A stretch of DNA of 64,000 bases from Paenibacillus glacialis (GCF_001637205.1 NZ_LVJH01000027.1:62001-126000), one strand, 5' to 3'; shown: positions 18,268 through 27,442, counted from the first letter of the stretch. Numbers and translations: made by a program. Notes: generated by a model not told the origin, from the sequence alone.

Positions 18268-19101
18268 TTATTTCTTATCTAGCATCTGGAGCGTTTCAAC
18301 AACGGTAACGGTGAACCTTTCCAATTGTGGGTCATCTAATATTCGGAAATACAAACTTCGTAACAAACACTTCATATTTATATATTGAATATCATCTTCC
18401 GAATGGCTTCCGATCTTCTTCCTTTTACCCAAGCTTTGAATCCAACTCGTAATTTCATGATCTTCCAGTAACTCTCGATTAAATACACTTATGATTGCAC
18501 TAACATTTCGTTCATCTTCTTTATGAATATATACATAGTTATTCACAAGAAACTTGGGTTGAATGGCATTTAAAATATCAATCAAGTCTTCTTTTTCTAG
18601 AAAAGGAGATCGCGCAATCGCTTCAAATCCATCAGATACGTGCGCAATGGAATGAGCCCAACCCTTTTCTTCCACATATCCTCTAAAGTCTTGCTCAAGA
18701 TCAATGTATTTAATCAGTTTATTCTTAATCAACATGATATCTTCTTTGGATAAAAAAGGTCGTTCTCTATCCTTCCCCATGACCAGTGGAATGATAAGTA
18801 CGGAGAAAGTACGAGTGAAGACAGAATCACTCTCTTTCTCCCCAATCCCATAGAATAAGTGTTGTTCATCTAAACAAATATGTAACAGTTCTCTTACTTG
18901 TTCATCCGTAAATTCACCACGATCGACCCACTCTGCAAACGTCGAATAGATCAGATTATCACGCAATTCAGAATCAACATCACCGATATACTTCATCATT
19001 TCCAATCCGATCTCGAATGCATTCAAAGACACCGGTACTTTATATTCATCTTTCTCGATTTGAATCAATTTTTCTTTTAATTGTGTGTTGCTACTAGTCA
19101 T
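18268..19101 (-). CDS. DUF2785 family protein
   Basis: 277 residues from the ATG at 19101, which has AGGGGG six bases upstream; the longer start at 19143 lacks a site. It is soluble and all-helical (HEAT-like). The motifs GWAHSIAHVSDGFEAIARSP and the C-terminal LLRSLYFRILDD match DUF2785 as I know it. Function unknown. First of a likely three-gene leftward run with the DinB-like and phosphoesterase genes. Confidence 0.83.
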   Translation of the reverse strand: MTSSNTQLKEKLIQIEKDEYKVPVSLNAFEIGLEMMKYIGDVDSELRDNLIYSTFAEWVDRGEFTDEQVRELLHICLDEQHLFYGIGEKESDSVFTRTFSVLIIPLVMGKDRERPFLSKEDIMLIKNKLIKYIDLEQDFRGYVEEKGWAHSIAHVSDGFEAIARSPFLEKEDLIDILNAIQPKFLVNNYVYIHKEDERNVSAIISVFNRELLEDHEITSWIQSLGKRKKIGSHSEDDIQYINMKCLLRSLYFRILDDPQLERFTVTVVETLQMLDKK

Positions 19102-19220
19102 CGTTATCCCCCTGTAAATAATATTGTAGGATGTTATATCCAATATTTCAATAATTTGTTTCCTATTAAAAGAATACTATAAACCCAATTATCCAAACAG
19201 TAAAAATAAGGGAACAACAG

Positions 19221-19245
19221 AAAAAACCGTCCTCATTAGAGGACG
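19221..19245 (-). terminator. Terminator of the aldo/keto reductase gene
   Basis: CGTCCTC pairs with GAGGACG around ATTA; on the minus strand TTTTTT follows. It lies about 90 bases after the reductase stop. Confidence 0.82.
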
Positions 19246-19333
19246 ATCATCCATATCTTTACTAAGATTCATAACGTACATTTACAAATAGAGTTTGCAA
19301 GTCCGTATGAGTTAGATTGTTAGTGTAGCGAGT

Positions 19334-20176
19334 TTAGAAATTGAAATTATCAGGATCTGGACCTGTACGGAGATTCTCATTCAAGGCGTTGATCTGCTCC
19401 ATATCCTCTGCTGACAATTCAAAGTTGAATACATCTGCATTCTCAATGATACGGTGTTCTGTAGTAGACTTAGGTATCGTGACAACGCCATTCTGGAGAT
19501 CCCAACGCAAGATGACTTGAGCAACCGATTTGCCAAGTTTGTTCGCTAACTCTTGTAGTGTGGAATTGTCCAATAATTTACCTTGCATTAGTGGTGACCA
19601 TGCTTCTAATTGAATGCCTTGTTCCTTACAGAATGTGTGTAATTCCAGTTGAGCTAAACGAGGATGATACTCGATTTGATTGACCATCGGCTTGATCTCC
19701 GCATCTGGCAAAAGATCCTGTAGGTGATGTACATGAAAGTTACTTACGCCAATGGCACGTACACGTCCATCTTTATATAGTTGCTCTAGCGCTCTCCAAG
19801 TGTCTTTGTATTTCCCATTCACTGGCCAATGCACAAGATATAGATCTAATTTCTCTAATCCTAAATTCGTCATCGTAGTCTCAAAAGCAGCCAATGTAGA
19901 TTCATATCCTTGATCAGAATTCCATACCTTGGAGGTAATAAATAGATCATCACGTGATAGTCCCGATTCTTCCAAGGCTTCACGTACCGCTTGACCTACG
20001 CCTTCTTCATTTTTGTATACAGCCGCTGTATCAATACTGCGATAGCCATTCTTAATCGCTGTTTTCACAGCTTGAATAACTTCATCACCATCTTGTGCTT
20101 TGTATACTCCTAATCCGAACCATGGCATCTTCACTCCGTTGTGAAGTGTCGTTGTAGCTTGTAAGTTATTTGGCAT
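19334..20176 (-). CDS. Aldo/keto reductase
   Basis: 280 residues, the compact NADPH-dependent AKR5/YvgN-like type that reduces small aldehydes and ketones. Seen: the catalytic tetrad D49, Y54, K83 and H116 (SIDTAAVYKNEEGVG, SKVW, LVHWP) and the cofactor-binding IPKSTTEHRI loop. AGGAGG lies nine bases before the ATG. A pair of 58-bp tandem repeats begins 16 bases upstream of the start codon and must overlap its control region. Confidence 0.93.
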   Translation of the reverse strand: MPNNLQATTTLHNGVKMPWFGLGVYKAQDGDEVIQAVKTAIKNGYRSIDTAAVYKNEEGVGQAVREALEESGLSRDDLFITSKVWNSDQGYESTLAAFETTMTNLGLEKLDLYLVHWPVNGKYKDTWRALEQLYKDGRVRAIGVSNFHVHHLQDLLPDAEIKPMVNQIEYHPRLAQLELHTFCKEQGIQLEAWSPLMQGKLLDNSTLQELANKLGKSVAQVILRWDLQNGVVTIPKSTTEHRIIENADVFNFELSAEDMEQINALNENLRTGPDPDNFNF

Positions 20177-20192
20177 GTGAGTGAACCTCCTA

Positions 20193-20320
20193 AAAGTTTT
20201 GTAGCGTTACTTGGAATTATACTTCGTCAAAACTACTTCGTAAGCATTACAAAGTTTTGTAGCGATACTACAGTTAATGCTTCGTCAAAACTACTTCGGA
20301 AGCGTTAACTAGCATTTGTA
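20193..20320. repeat. 58-bp tandem repeat upstream of the aldo/keto reductase
   Basis: Two copies begin at 20193 and 20251, each starting AAAGTTTTGTAGCG and containing CTTCGTCAAAACTACTTCG, so each has an internal AGTTTTG/CAAAACT inverted repeat. A partial third copy follows to about 20320. The copies differ at a few positions. Confidence 0.85.
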
Positions 20321-20413
20321 GTCCTCTTTATATTACACTTAATATAAAGAATATACCCAAAGTTTACTAGTATTTATATTTATCATAATAACGTTAAAAG
20401 GCGGTGTCAAATC

Positions 20414-21259
20414 ATGACCTCTATCATTTCGAAACAGTGGTTACTTGCTAGGTTATATGAAACAGATCTTGTCATTGTAGATTGCCGATTTGTGATGGGA
20501 CAACCCGAAGCTGGACGTATTGCTTATGAGGAAGAACATATTCCCGGTGCAATTTATCTCGATCTAGAGACAGACCTCTCTAGTCCAATTGAAGAACATG
20601 GTGGTAGACATCCCCTACCTGATATGGAAAGCTTCAGAAAAACCCTTGAACGTGCAGGAATTAATAACGAATCACGAATTGTAGCTTATGATGATCAAGG
20701 TGGTGCCATGGCTTCTCGCCTCTGGTGGCTTCTTAAATATATTGGTCATTCCGAGACATATATCATGAATGAAGGATTCACGGATTGGAAACAAGCAGGT
20801 TATCCTCTGACCAATAAGCAACCTATTCGAATACCTCAGTCCTTCACTTCACACATTCAACATGACATGGTTGTTACTATGGAAGAAGTGAGAACGTCTA
20901 CACTTGACCACACTTCTCTTATTATCGATTCCAGAGAAACTAATCGATACTTAGGGTTGGAAGAGCCTATCGATCTTGTTGCAGGTCATATTCCAAGTGC
21001 TATTAATAGATTCTGGAAAGAACTTAAGAATGAACACGGTGCTTGGAAGTCACCGGATGAACTACAAGCACATTTCAAGGATATCCCGAAAGATCAAGAA
21101 ATCATCGTCTATTGCGGCTCTGGTGTTACTGCCTGTCCCAATATCCTCGGACTCGTAGAGTCTGGATTTACGAAAGTAAAATTGTATGCGGGAAGCTGGA
21201 GCGATTGGATTAGCTATGAGGAGAATCCGGTCGCGACGGGAGAAGAGGAGAAGGCGTAA
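20414..21259 (+). CDS. Two-domain sulfurtransferase (thiosulfate or 3-mercaptopyruvate)
   Basis: 281 residues with two rhodanese domains. The N-terminal domain (about 5-135) has the CDC25-like/rhodanese motifs but lacks the catalytic cysteine (DDQGGAMA loop); the C-terminal domain (about 155-275) has C234 in the loop CGSGVTAC. The small loop after C234 fits either thiosulfate or mercaptopyruvate as donor. AAAGGCGGTG precedes the ATG. Fragments of other copies of this family lie at 22698-22763 and 43293-43425. Confidence 0.93.
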   Translation: MTSIISKQWLLARLYETDLVIVDCRFVMGQPEAGRIAYEEEHIPGAIYLDLETDLSSPIEEHGGRHPLPDMESFRKTLERAGINNESRIVAYDDQGGAMASRLWWLLKYIGHSETYIMNEGFTDWKQAGYPLTNKQPIRIPQSFTSHIQHDMVVTMEEVRTSTLDHTSLIIDSRETNRYLGLEEPIDLVAGHIPSAINRFWKELKNEHGAWKSPDELQAHFKDIPKDQEIIVYCGSGVTACPNILGLVESGFTKVKLYAGSWSDWISYEENPVATGEEEKA

Positions 21260-21279
21260 GCAGTTATACAGGTTGTGAC

Positions 21280-21320
21280 AAGGAGTACGTCGTCGCTCAT
21301 GTGATGATGTACTCCTTTGC
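21280..21320 (+). terminator. Probable terminator of the sulfurtransferase gene
   Basis: AAGGAGTAC pairs with GTACTCCTT across a 20-base loop, then TTTGCTTTG. Confidence 0.6.
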
Positions 21321-21444
21321 TTTGTGTCCAGGAGTATCGAGGGCAACACGAAGTCAACGAATGGGGGTGAACGTACTTACAAAACGGTAATGTTGATTTT
21401 GGGGAGTTTTGTATTCTACATTCTGGTCCCCCAACTTTTGAAAG

Positions 21445-21545
21445 TTGAAAGACACTGCGATTTTGCTCATGTCGGACGACCACCATCGTTATGCTGGAGC
21501 TGTATGTTGCTCTACAGCGCCTCACTTGCATGCGATTCCACTTGA
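21445..21545 (+). pseudogene. N-terminal fragment of a sulfatase-family protein
   Basis: The frame from a TTG at 21445 reads DTAILLMSDDHHRYAGA and then PHLHAIPLD, the metal-binding N-terminus typical of sulfatases. The similarity stops where the oppositely oriented DAO gene's 3' end begins. The rest of the gene is missing. Confidence 0.6.
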
Positions 21546-21554
21546 TTCACAACC

Positions 21555-22634
21555 TCACGCGCGAGAAACAGCGGGATCATCCCTTAAGTGGTCCTTAAAT
21601 CGGGAGAGTCGACAAGGGTCTAATTCACTTCTTGCTTCCCGATCGATTATTTCACTTGCAGCCAGACGCGCAATCAGCGGCGCCAGCGTAATCGCAGAAT
21701 GCATCACCGTAAGATAAAGTCCCTTTATATGATCATGGAAGCCCACGATCGGATAGCCGTCTTCAGGCATTGGTCTCATCCCGACCTTGATGCTTTCCAG
21801 TTTCAATTGCTTCCCGCCCTTCAGACTGCGCCGCAACGTCTCGAACGCTCGCTTGCCGACCGCCTCTGGCCCGTTTTCCTCCGACTCGTCGATATAATCT
21901 TCCGCAGCCAGCAACGTATGATCCGTCAGTTGACGCGCTTCAAATTGCGCATTTGAGATTAATGTGCGTATCAGCCTATTCGCAGTTTTCATTCGAATCA
22001 GAATGGAAGGCGACGGCGTTACCGGCACGGGATAACCTAACGGGTCGCAAAGTTCGGGTACGCCCGTGCCTGCGGCCAATACCACGACATCCGACTCCAA
22101 AAAACCCTTGGAAGTATGGACGCCGACCAGGCAGGAATCTTCTTGCTGCAGCTGTGTAACGTTAGTACCGAACTGAACCTTTGCTCCGTACTCCCGCGCT
22201 TTGCTCAACAACAGCTCCGTTAACCCTATCGGATCCACCGCACCTTCTTCACTGGCAAACATCGCTTCATCCGGATATTCCTCCAGATTCGGTTCCAATG
22301 CCTCAAGCTGCTCCCGGTTTAATTTTTGAAAGCGGAGTTGCTCCCTTAGGGTCGGATTGCCCCAAGTCAACGCTCCGTGCCAATGAATTTGCAGTTCGGA
22401 CAACTCTTGCTGAATCGCATGATATTCTTCACAAGCCGCATCGTACAAATGCCAGTATTCAGGAGCCACCCTATGCGTCGTATGTATCCAGGCAAAAGAT
22501 TTTTCCGTGACTTCACGCGCCGCGGCGGGGTGTCGTTCAATAACGGTTACATCTTGATTTCGTTTGGCCAGCTGATAGGCCATAGACGCCCCGATAATCC
22601 CTGCGCCAATAATCACGATTTTTTGTTTTCTCAA
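21555..22634 (-). CDS. FAD-dependent oxidoreductase of the DAO family
   Basis: 359 residues. Seen: the N-terminal FAD dinucleotide-binding motif (VVIIGAGIIGASMAYQLAK-type, residues 5-25), the acidic ribose-binding VIERHP, and the C-terminal substrate/FAD region GMRPMPEDGYPIVGF. The family oxidises amino acids or amines (glycine oxidase, D-amino-acid dehydrogenase, sarcosine oxidase); the substrate is not readable. The start is TTG with GGGGGAG upstream. The gene is visibly more G+C-rich than the AT-rich genes to the left and is wedged between a sulfatase fragment and a second sulfurtransferase tail, which suggests acquisition. Confidence 0.9.
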   Translation of the reverse strand: MRKQKIVIIGAGIIGASMAYQLAKRNQDVTVIERHPAAAREVTEKSFAWIHTTHRVAPEYWHLYDAACEEYHAIQQELSELQIHWHGALTWGNPTLREQLRFQKLNREQLEALEPNLEEYPDEAMFASEEGAVDPIGLTELLLSKAREYGAKVQFGTNVTQLQQEDSCLVGVHTSKGFLESDVVVLAAGTGVPELCDPLGYPVPVTPSPSILIRMKTANRLIRTLISNAQFEARQLTDHTLLAAEDYIDESEENGPEAVGKRAFETLRRSLKGGKQLKLESIKVGMRPMPEDGYPIVGFHDHIKGLYLTVMHSAITLAPLIARLAASEIIDREARSELDPCRLSRFKDHLRDDPAVSRA

Positions 22635-22697
22635 TAATTACTCCCCCTTTGTCACCCTATTGTAACATAGGCGTCATGATAATCCGACGTCATAACA

Positions 22698-22763
22698 TAC
22701 GAGGGTAGCTGGAGCGACTGGATTAGTTATGAGGGGAATCCGGTGGCTACTGGGGAAGAATAG
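22698..22763 (+). pseudogene. C-terminal tail of a second sulfurtransferase
   Basis: The last 21 codons plus stop (GSWSDWISYEGNPVATGEE) match the end of the intact gene at 20414-21259 almost residue for residue, but the DNA differs at several positions, so this is a paralogue's tail rather than a recent copy. Nothing upstream of it belongs to a rhodanese gene. Confidence 0.75.
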
Positions 22764-23061
22764 GGCCGCGAGGGATTTGGATAAGTAGTTTTGTGGACTG
22801 GACTGGGTGATGAGTAAGCTGCCTAGTTTAGTCCTTTTTAGGTTCTTTTGCAAACAATCTGCAAACAAGAACTCGAAGAAAATAGTTGCATAGTACCCAG
22901 AAGTATCCACCTTATAGCAACCGAAATAAGCTGGTGTTGAATGCTTAGAGTTTTAAGATTGAAATACTGAGGAAGTAATATTGATTCACGTTTCAATAGT
23001 CACTATCATTTGTCCCAATTGCATTTAATAGAATTTATTGGTAGATTGAATCCAAGGAAAA
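22764..23061. other. Non-coding stretch before the integrase remnant
   Basis: No supported gene. It contains a short direct repeat (TGCAAACAA twice near 22848-22868). An open frame on the minus strand crosses it without a ribosome binding site. Confidence 0.4.
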
Positions 23062-23286
23062 AATTGGTTATTAGATTTCGAAGAGTATCTGAACTCTGAA
23101 TAAGAAATGGTGCAATCCTCTATATCTAACTATTTGAGATACATCAGACGCTTTTTAGATATCGCCGATTCCATTACTTCTAATATTAATGCTCATCAGT
23201 TCTTCGAAACCTCAAACATTGAAGCTTACTATAAATATAAATCAGGCAGTATAGCCGCGTCTGATTCTATTAAAACGGGTAGGTGA
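23062..23286 (+). pseudogene. N-terminal piece of a tyrosine recombinase/integrase
   Basis: The frame reads NWLLDFEEYLNSE, an in-frame TAA, then EMVQSSISNYLRYIRRFLDI and an IEAYYKYKSG stretch. This is the pattern of the SAM-like core-binding domain that opens phage-type integrases. It ends at a stop at 23286 with no catalytic domain. It sits at the left edge of the G+C-richer secA2 segment. Confidence 0.6.
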
Positions 23287-23292
23287 CAGTCC

Positions 23293-23745
23293 GTGGTGAG
23301 TTGGGGAAGTCAAATAGACGCTGCTGTTTGGAAGTATGTGGTTTTGTTTGTTCTCGCTGCGCTCCCTTGGCTCGATGTATTTCTTGTCGTACCTCTAGGC
23401 ATTTCGTGGGGTTTATCTCCGATTGGAGTAGGCATCATCGGATTCGCCGGCAACCTGTTAACTGTTAACTGTTATCGTGTTATGCATTTTCTCTCGGCAG
23501 GTTTCAGCCTGGCGGGAAAAACGCAGGATGGCCAAGGCAAAGGAGACTTTGGGAACGATATGGCCTCCCGTGTTGGCTCTTCTAGCCCCCCTCGCCGCGG
23601 GCACTGACATAGCCGCTGCAATAGCGCTTGGCTCGGTTTTTTGCCAAAACGCGTCCTCGGCTGGATGGCGGTCAGCCTTGCGTTTTGGAGCACGGTGATA
23701 GCGGTAGGTGCGGTATATGGTTTTGCTTATATGAAGTGGATTTGA
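23293..23745 (+). pseudogene. Frameshifted small multidrug-export-like membrane protein
   Basis: Three frames add up to one protein of about 150 residues. The first, up to about 23465, holds DAAVWKYVVLFVLAALPWLD and a glycine-rich membrane span; the second, about 23480-23630, reads FRQVSAWREKRRMAKAKETL and LALLAPLAAGTDIAAAIAL; the third, about 23640-23745, reads KRVLGWMAVSLAFWSTVIAV and ends YMKWI. The shape fits the small multi-drug export protein family, though that assignment is tentative. It lies just upstream of, and has the same base composition as, the secA2-like gene. Confidence 0.65.
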
Positions 23746-23815
23746 ACCTGATGGGTGACAGATCAGCGCAAATATTGTTCTAAGCGTATTTCTATAGAGG
23801 GGAGATCAAATTCCT

Positions 23816-26089
23816 ATGAATATAGCCGTCAAGTTGATGCATAAATTCAAAGACCGCGATAACCAGAATAAGCTGAAAGTCTATCAGGACAAAGCGGAGC
23901 TCATTAGGAAACGGAATTTGGAAGCATGGGACGATCAACAGCTTCAAGCGGAATCCCTCCGGCTGAAAAAGGAAGCAAAATCGGGTACGCCTTTGGACGA
24001 GCTGCTTGTCGATGCATATGCGTTAGTCTGCGAGGCAGCGAAGAGAAAGCTCGGATTACAGCCTTACGATGTCCAGATCATGGCTGCCATCGCTTTGCAC
24101 GAGAGATTTTTGATCGAGCAGCATACAGGCGAAGGAAAAACGCTCTCTGCTGTTATGCCTGCTTATCTAAATGCGCTAACCGGCGAAGGCGTTCATGTCC
24201 TGACTTTTAACGATTATTTGGCAAATCGAGATGCGGAGTGGATGGGCCCGATCTATCGTTTCCTCGGGCTAACGGTAAACTCGGTTCAAGCGGGCATGAG
24301 CTTGTCCGAGAAACGGGAAGCGTACGACGCGGATATAACCTATGTTACGGCCAAAGAGGCGGGATTTGATTATTTGCGCGACACGATCGCATTAAACGAA
24401 GCCGATACCGTGCATCGTCCTTTCCACTACGTCATCGTCGACGAAGCGGATTCTTTGCTTCTTGACGAAGCGCGGGTGCCGCTAGTCATCGCCGGCGAAC
24501 CGGGCTCTTTCGGCAACGACGGAAACGAGGGCATTCGTTTCGCAGAAGTGGCTCACCAGCTCTCGCAAGTAGAGTATTACGACTTCGACGAGTTCATGCG
24601 GAACGTTTATTTAAATGAAGCTGGCTCTGCGAAAGCGGAATCGCTACTGGGATGCGGCAATTTGTACGAAAGCCATAATAGTCATTTGTTAATGTCGTTA
24701 AATTGCGCGCTGCATGCGGAATTGTTATTGAAAAACGACGTCGATTACATCGTACGGGATGGTAATATCGAGCTGATCGACGAATATACCGGCCGTGTGG
24801 CGGAGAACAGGCATTTGCCGGAAGGGCTACAAGCCGCGCTTGCGGCCAAAGAAGGGCTACTGTCGAAAGCCGGCGGGAAAATTCTCGGGACGATCACCCT
24901 TCAACACTTCATTAGCCTGTATCCGAGGATTTGCGGAATGACGGCTACCGCGCACGCCTCCGCAATGGAATTCGAAGATATTTATGTGCTTCAGGTCGTG
25001 CGAATCCCGCCGAACCGGCCAAACATACGAATAGACTATCCGCACCGGATTTATACCCATAAAGAAGCCAAACTTAAGGCGCTTGTACAAGAGATTTCGT
25101 CCGTCCATGCGACGGGACGTCCAATTCTCATTGGTACGTCAAGCGTAGAGGAGTCTGACATACTGGCGGAGGCGCTAGCGGTTGCTGACGTACCTTGCCA
25201 TGTTCTGAATGCGAAAAACGACGCAAAAGAAGCCGAGATCATCGCCAAAGCGGGAGAAATCGGCGCCGTGACGGTGTCTACGAATATGGCGGGACGCGGC
25301 GTCGACATTCGGCTCGGCGGCGGCAACCCCACGCAAACAGAAGTTGTCGCCAAGCTGGGCGGGTTGTACGTGATTGGTACACATGTGAACGAAAGCATGC
25401 GGATCGACGACCAACTGCGTGGGCGTTCTGGTCGCCAAGGCGACCCGGGGGCTTCCGCATTTTTCGTAAGCTTGGAGGACGAGTTGATGCTTCGGTTCGG
25501 CATCAATAAAGTGATTCGCGCTCCTAGGCAGGATGAGGCTCTCGAAGAGTCGGTGTTCCGCAGCAAAATCACGCATATTCAGCGCGTTATTATGGGCCAA
25601 AACTTCGATATCTGCCAGGAACTGAACTGTTATTCGGATATGGTGGAAGATCAGAGGCGAATTCTATACGAGGAGCGGCTTGGAATTTTGAAAGGCGAGA
25701 AACTGATGAGCCCTTCGGAGCAGCGGGTCCGGCTTTTTTATATCGACGAGTTCTGGGCTGACCATCTGGCATACGTTTCTTACCTTCGCGAAGGCATCCA
25801 CTTGGAGAGCCTTGCTAGCCGCAATCCGATCGACGAATTTCATGTGCAAATCACCCAAGCATACGAACAAATTCCGGCTAAAATAAATAGTGAGTCGGCG
25901 ATTATGCTTGTAAGGCTCGGAGGTTCGAATGATCCGGCGAAGTGGGAAAAGTTCGGTCTGAAGAGCCCTACTTCCACTCGGACTTATATTATCAACGATC
26001 AATACATGCAGAATAAGCGTAGCTCATGGACCCCAGTGACCGTTATGGCTTATTGGCTTCGCAAGATTTTGGGGCGGTATTCAATCTGA
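23816..26089 (+). CDS. secA2: Accessory SecA-type translocase ATPase (SecA2-like)
   Basis: 757 residues. Seen: the SecA DEAD-motor with Walker A TGEGKT (104-109), Walker B VIVDEADSLLLDEAR (D209, E210), the preprotein cross-linking insertion, the second motor domain with STNMAGRGVDIRLGGG and GRSGRQGDPG, and the helical scaffold. It lacks the C-terminal linker and zinc-binding tail of housekeeping SecA (usually 800-900 residues), and motifs deviate slightly (EQHTGEGKT, RGVDI). It would drive export of a subset of proteins through SecYEG. The substrates are not evident nearby. The gene is clearly richer in G+C than its flanks; GGGGAG lies 11 bases before the ATG. Confidence 0.88.
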   Translation: MNIAVKLMHKFKDRDNQNKLKVYQDKAELIRKRNLEAWDDQQLQAESLRLKKEAKSGTPLDELLVDAYALVCEAAKRKLGLQPYDVQIMAAIALHERFLIEQHTGEGKTLSAVMPAYLNALTGEGVHVLTFNDYLANRDAEWMGPIYRFLGLTVNSVQAGMSLSEKREAYDADITYVTAKEAGFDYLRDTIALNEADTVHRPFHYVIVDEADSLLLDEARVPLVIAGEPGSFGNDGNEGIRFAEVAHQLSQVEYYDFDEFMRNVYLNEAGSAKAESLLGCGNLYESHNSHLLMSLNCALHAELLLKNDVDYIVRDGNIELIDEYTGRVAENRHLPEGLQAALAAKEGLLSKAGGKILGTITLQHFISLYPRICGMTATAHASAMEFEDIYVLQVVRIPPNRPNIRIDYPHRIYTHKEAKLKALVQEISSVHATGRPILIGTSSVEESDILAEALAVADVPCHVLNAKNDAKEAEIIAKAGEIGAVTVSTNMAGRGVDIRLGGGNPTQTEVVAKLGGLYVIGTHVNESMRIDDQLRGRSGRQGDPGASAFFVSLEDELMLRFGINKVIRAPRQDEALEESVFRSKITHIQRVIMGQNFDICQELNCYSDMVEDQRRILYEERLGILKGEKLMSPSEQRVRLFYIDEFWADHLAYVSYLREGIHLESLASRNPIDEFHVQITQAYEQIPAKINSESAIMLVRLGGSNDPAKWEKFGLKSPTSTRTYIINDQYMQNKRSSWTPVTVMAYWLRKILGRYSI

Positions 26090-26155
26090 TATACAACTGG
26101 TTGAATAGGTATTGATAATTTATCCGCAATAACCGACCCAACCCGGTTGATATCC

Positions 26156-26341
26156 CTAATCCTCAAGCTCATCCAGCTTCGCTTCCAGTTCAGCCAGCTT
26201 GCGATTCGCTTGATCCAATATTTCCTGAAGCTCTGCGGCTTCCGCTCGTTTTATTTCTTTTTTGATGTCCTTAATCTGCTGTTCCAAATAGAGAATATCG
26301 GCTTCATTTCCTGAGTTGTTCCAGATCTGTGAATAAGTCAT
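26156..26341 (-). CDS. Small coiled-coil protein
   Basis: 61 residues. After a polar start (MTYSQIWNNSGNEADI) the rest is one continuous charged coiled coil with heptad-like leucines and alternating Glu/Lys (IKDIKKEIKRAEAAEL). AAAGGAGG lies at ideal spacing before the ATG, so it is likely translated. No function recognised. It converges on the secA2-like gene. Confidence 0.7.
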   Translation of the reverse strand: MTYSQIWNNSGNEADILYLEQQIKDIKKEIKRAEAAELQEILDQANRKLAELEAKLDELED

Positions 26342-26365
26342 AGCCAGCCTCCTTTTTTCTAATTA

Positions 26366-26417
26366 AGAAAAGCCTTCCACAAAGTTCAATTGAACTTCAG
26401 GAGAGCTTCTTTTTTTC
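26366..26417 (+). terminator. Terminator-like hairpin with a perfect 16-bp palindrome
   Basis: AAGTTCAATTGAACTT (26382-26397) sits inside an imperfect outer stem GAAAAGC...GCTTCTTTTTTT. The plus-strand T-run suggests termination of rightward transcription. Confidence 0.6.
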
Positions 26418-26424
26418 TCTACAC

Positions 26425-26720
26425 ATGGATTTCAAGTCCACAATTCAAGCAAAATCCGGTTTCCACTTATCCAGATTAATCGATGCTACTCTTGGAGTCT
26501 AGCTAATCAACAACAAAAACCAAACTACATGAGCATCCCCCCAGTCATGCCGCATGTCATGCGAAGTGATTTTATTATCAATCGCACTGGGCAGATTACT
26601 CTTCCTATATTCAACTTGGAGTTGATTTTTAATCAATTAAGCGGTTGTTTTGCATTGGGATACTCTACTCTATATTCCAATCAGAAAGAGCGCTCTTTAC
26701 TTTAATTTAGAGGTGAAGCC
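26425..26720. other. Gene-poor stretch right of secA2
   Basis: One 58-codon frame (26529-26705, plus) is open but has no ribosome binding site. Nothing else stands out. Confidence 0.4.
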
Positions 26721-26721
26721 A

Positions 26722-27005
26722 TTGAACGTTATCATTGGAAATAAAATCAGGTTGTTGCGAAAGAAAAAAGGGAATCTGAAAGTGCTGTGAATGCTTTAAA
26801 TCAAATTCCTAAATTTTATTCAACCAAGCTGTCTGAGCTTCCGTTGGTTACTTCTGGGAGTGTTGAATACGAGGCTGCGGAAAAGCAAAAGTGGATTTCC
26901 TTTGAAATTCTTTTGCAGATGATGTGGAAGCTTGCAGAATGTTATATAGCAGACGATAAAACACCGAGAGCTGCACTAATGGCACCGGGATGTGATCTCA
27001 GATAG
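26722..27005 (+). pseudogene. Truncated XRE-type start followed by an unrecognised frame
   Basis: A TTG behind AGAGGTG opens a 22-residue frame whose N-terminus (MNVIIGNKIRLLRKKKG) looks like the first helix of an XRE/Cro DNA-binding domain, then stops at 26790. A second frame from about 26787 gives 72 residues rich in aromatic and charged residues (KWISFEILLQMMWKLAECY). I do not recognise the latter. It may be a frameshifted remnant of one gene. Confidence 0.35.
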
Positions 27006-27208
27006 ACATCACTTATCTCATTGTTTACTTTTTGAGGTTCTATGATGGTTCAAAATCAACATGGAGTCAACAAAGAGCGCATGAAAATGGATACAATGGG
27101 GTTCAGACAACCATACTCTCGCATGTCCAAGTAACAGGTAGCTTACTTGCTGGGTGACTTGATCGAATGGGAAGATAACCCTATTCTCACTGGATATGAA
27201 TGAATGAT

Positions 27209-27244
27209 CGAGTAGCCCCATGAATATAATCATGGGGCTACTCG
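27209..27244. other. Perfect 15-bp hairpin without a T-run
   Basis: CGAGTAGCCCCATGA and TCATGGGGCTACTCG surround ATATAA. Neither strand has a U-tract, so termination would not be of the usual type. Confidence 0.55.
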
Positions 27245-27442
27245 TATAGGTCTCCTTCACAATAATCACCTTTGGGGTTTAGATCGATGTCCTTGTTCTG
27301 ATGTATTTAACTCACTGTGCCGCTGACTGCTTTATACTTTTATAACGCTCTTTGCCCCTAGATAATAGCACTCAGAAAAACACAAGTCCCCTGATGCGGT
27401 ACAGAAACTGAAGAAGAGCAAATTCTTTAGTCAACAATCGAT

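Noticed and set aside
20193..20320. CRISPR array
   Set aside because: The unit repeats head to tail without unique spacers and has only two copies and a fraction.
23816..26089. Housekeeping SecA
   Set aside because: It lacks the C-terminal zinc-binding tail, deviates in the motifs and lies in a G+C-rich island, so it is an accessory copy.
26529..26705. 58-codon plus-strand frame right of secA2
   Set aside because: No ribosome binding site and no recognisable pattern.
27018..27269. 83-codon minus-strand frame
   Set aside because: It runs through the perfect hairpin at 27209-27244 and has no start signal.
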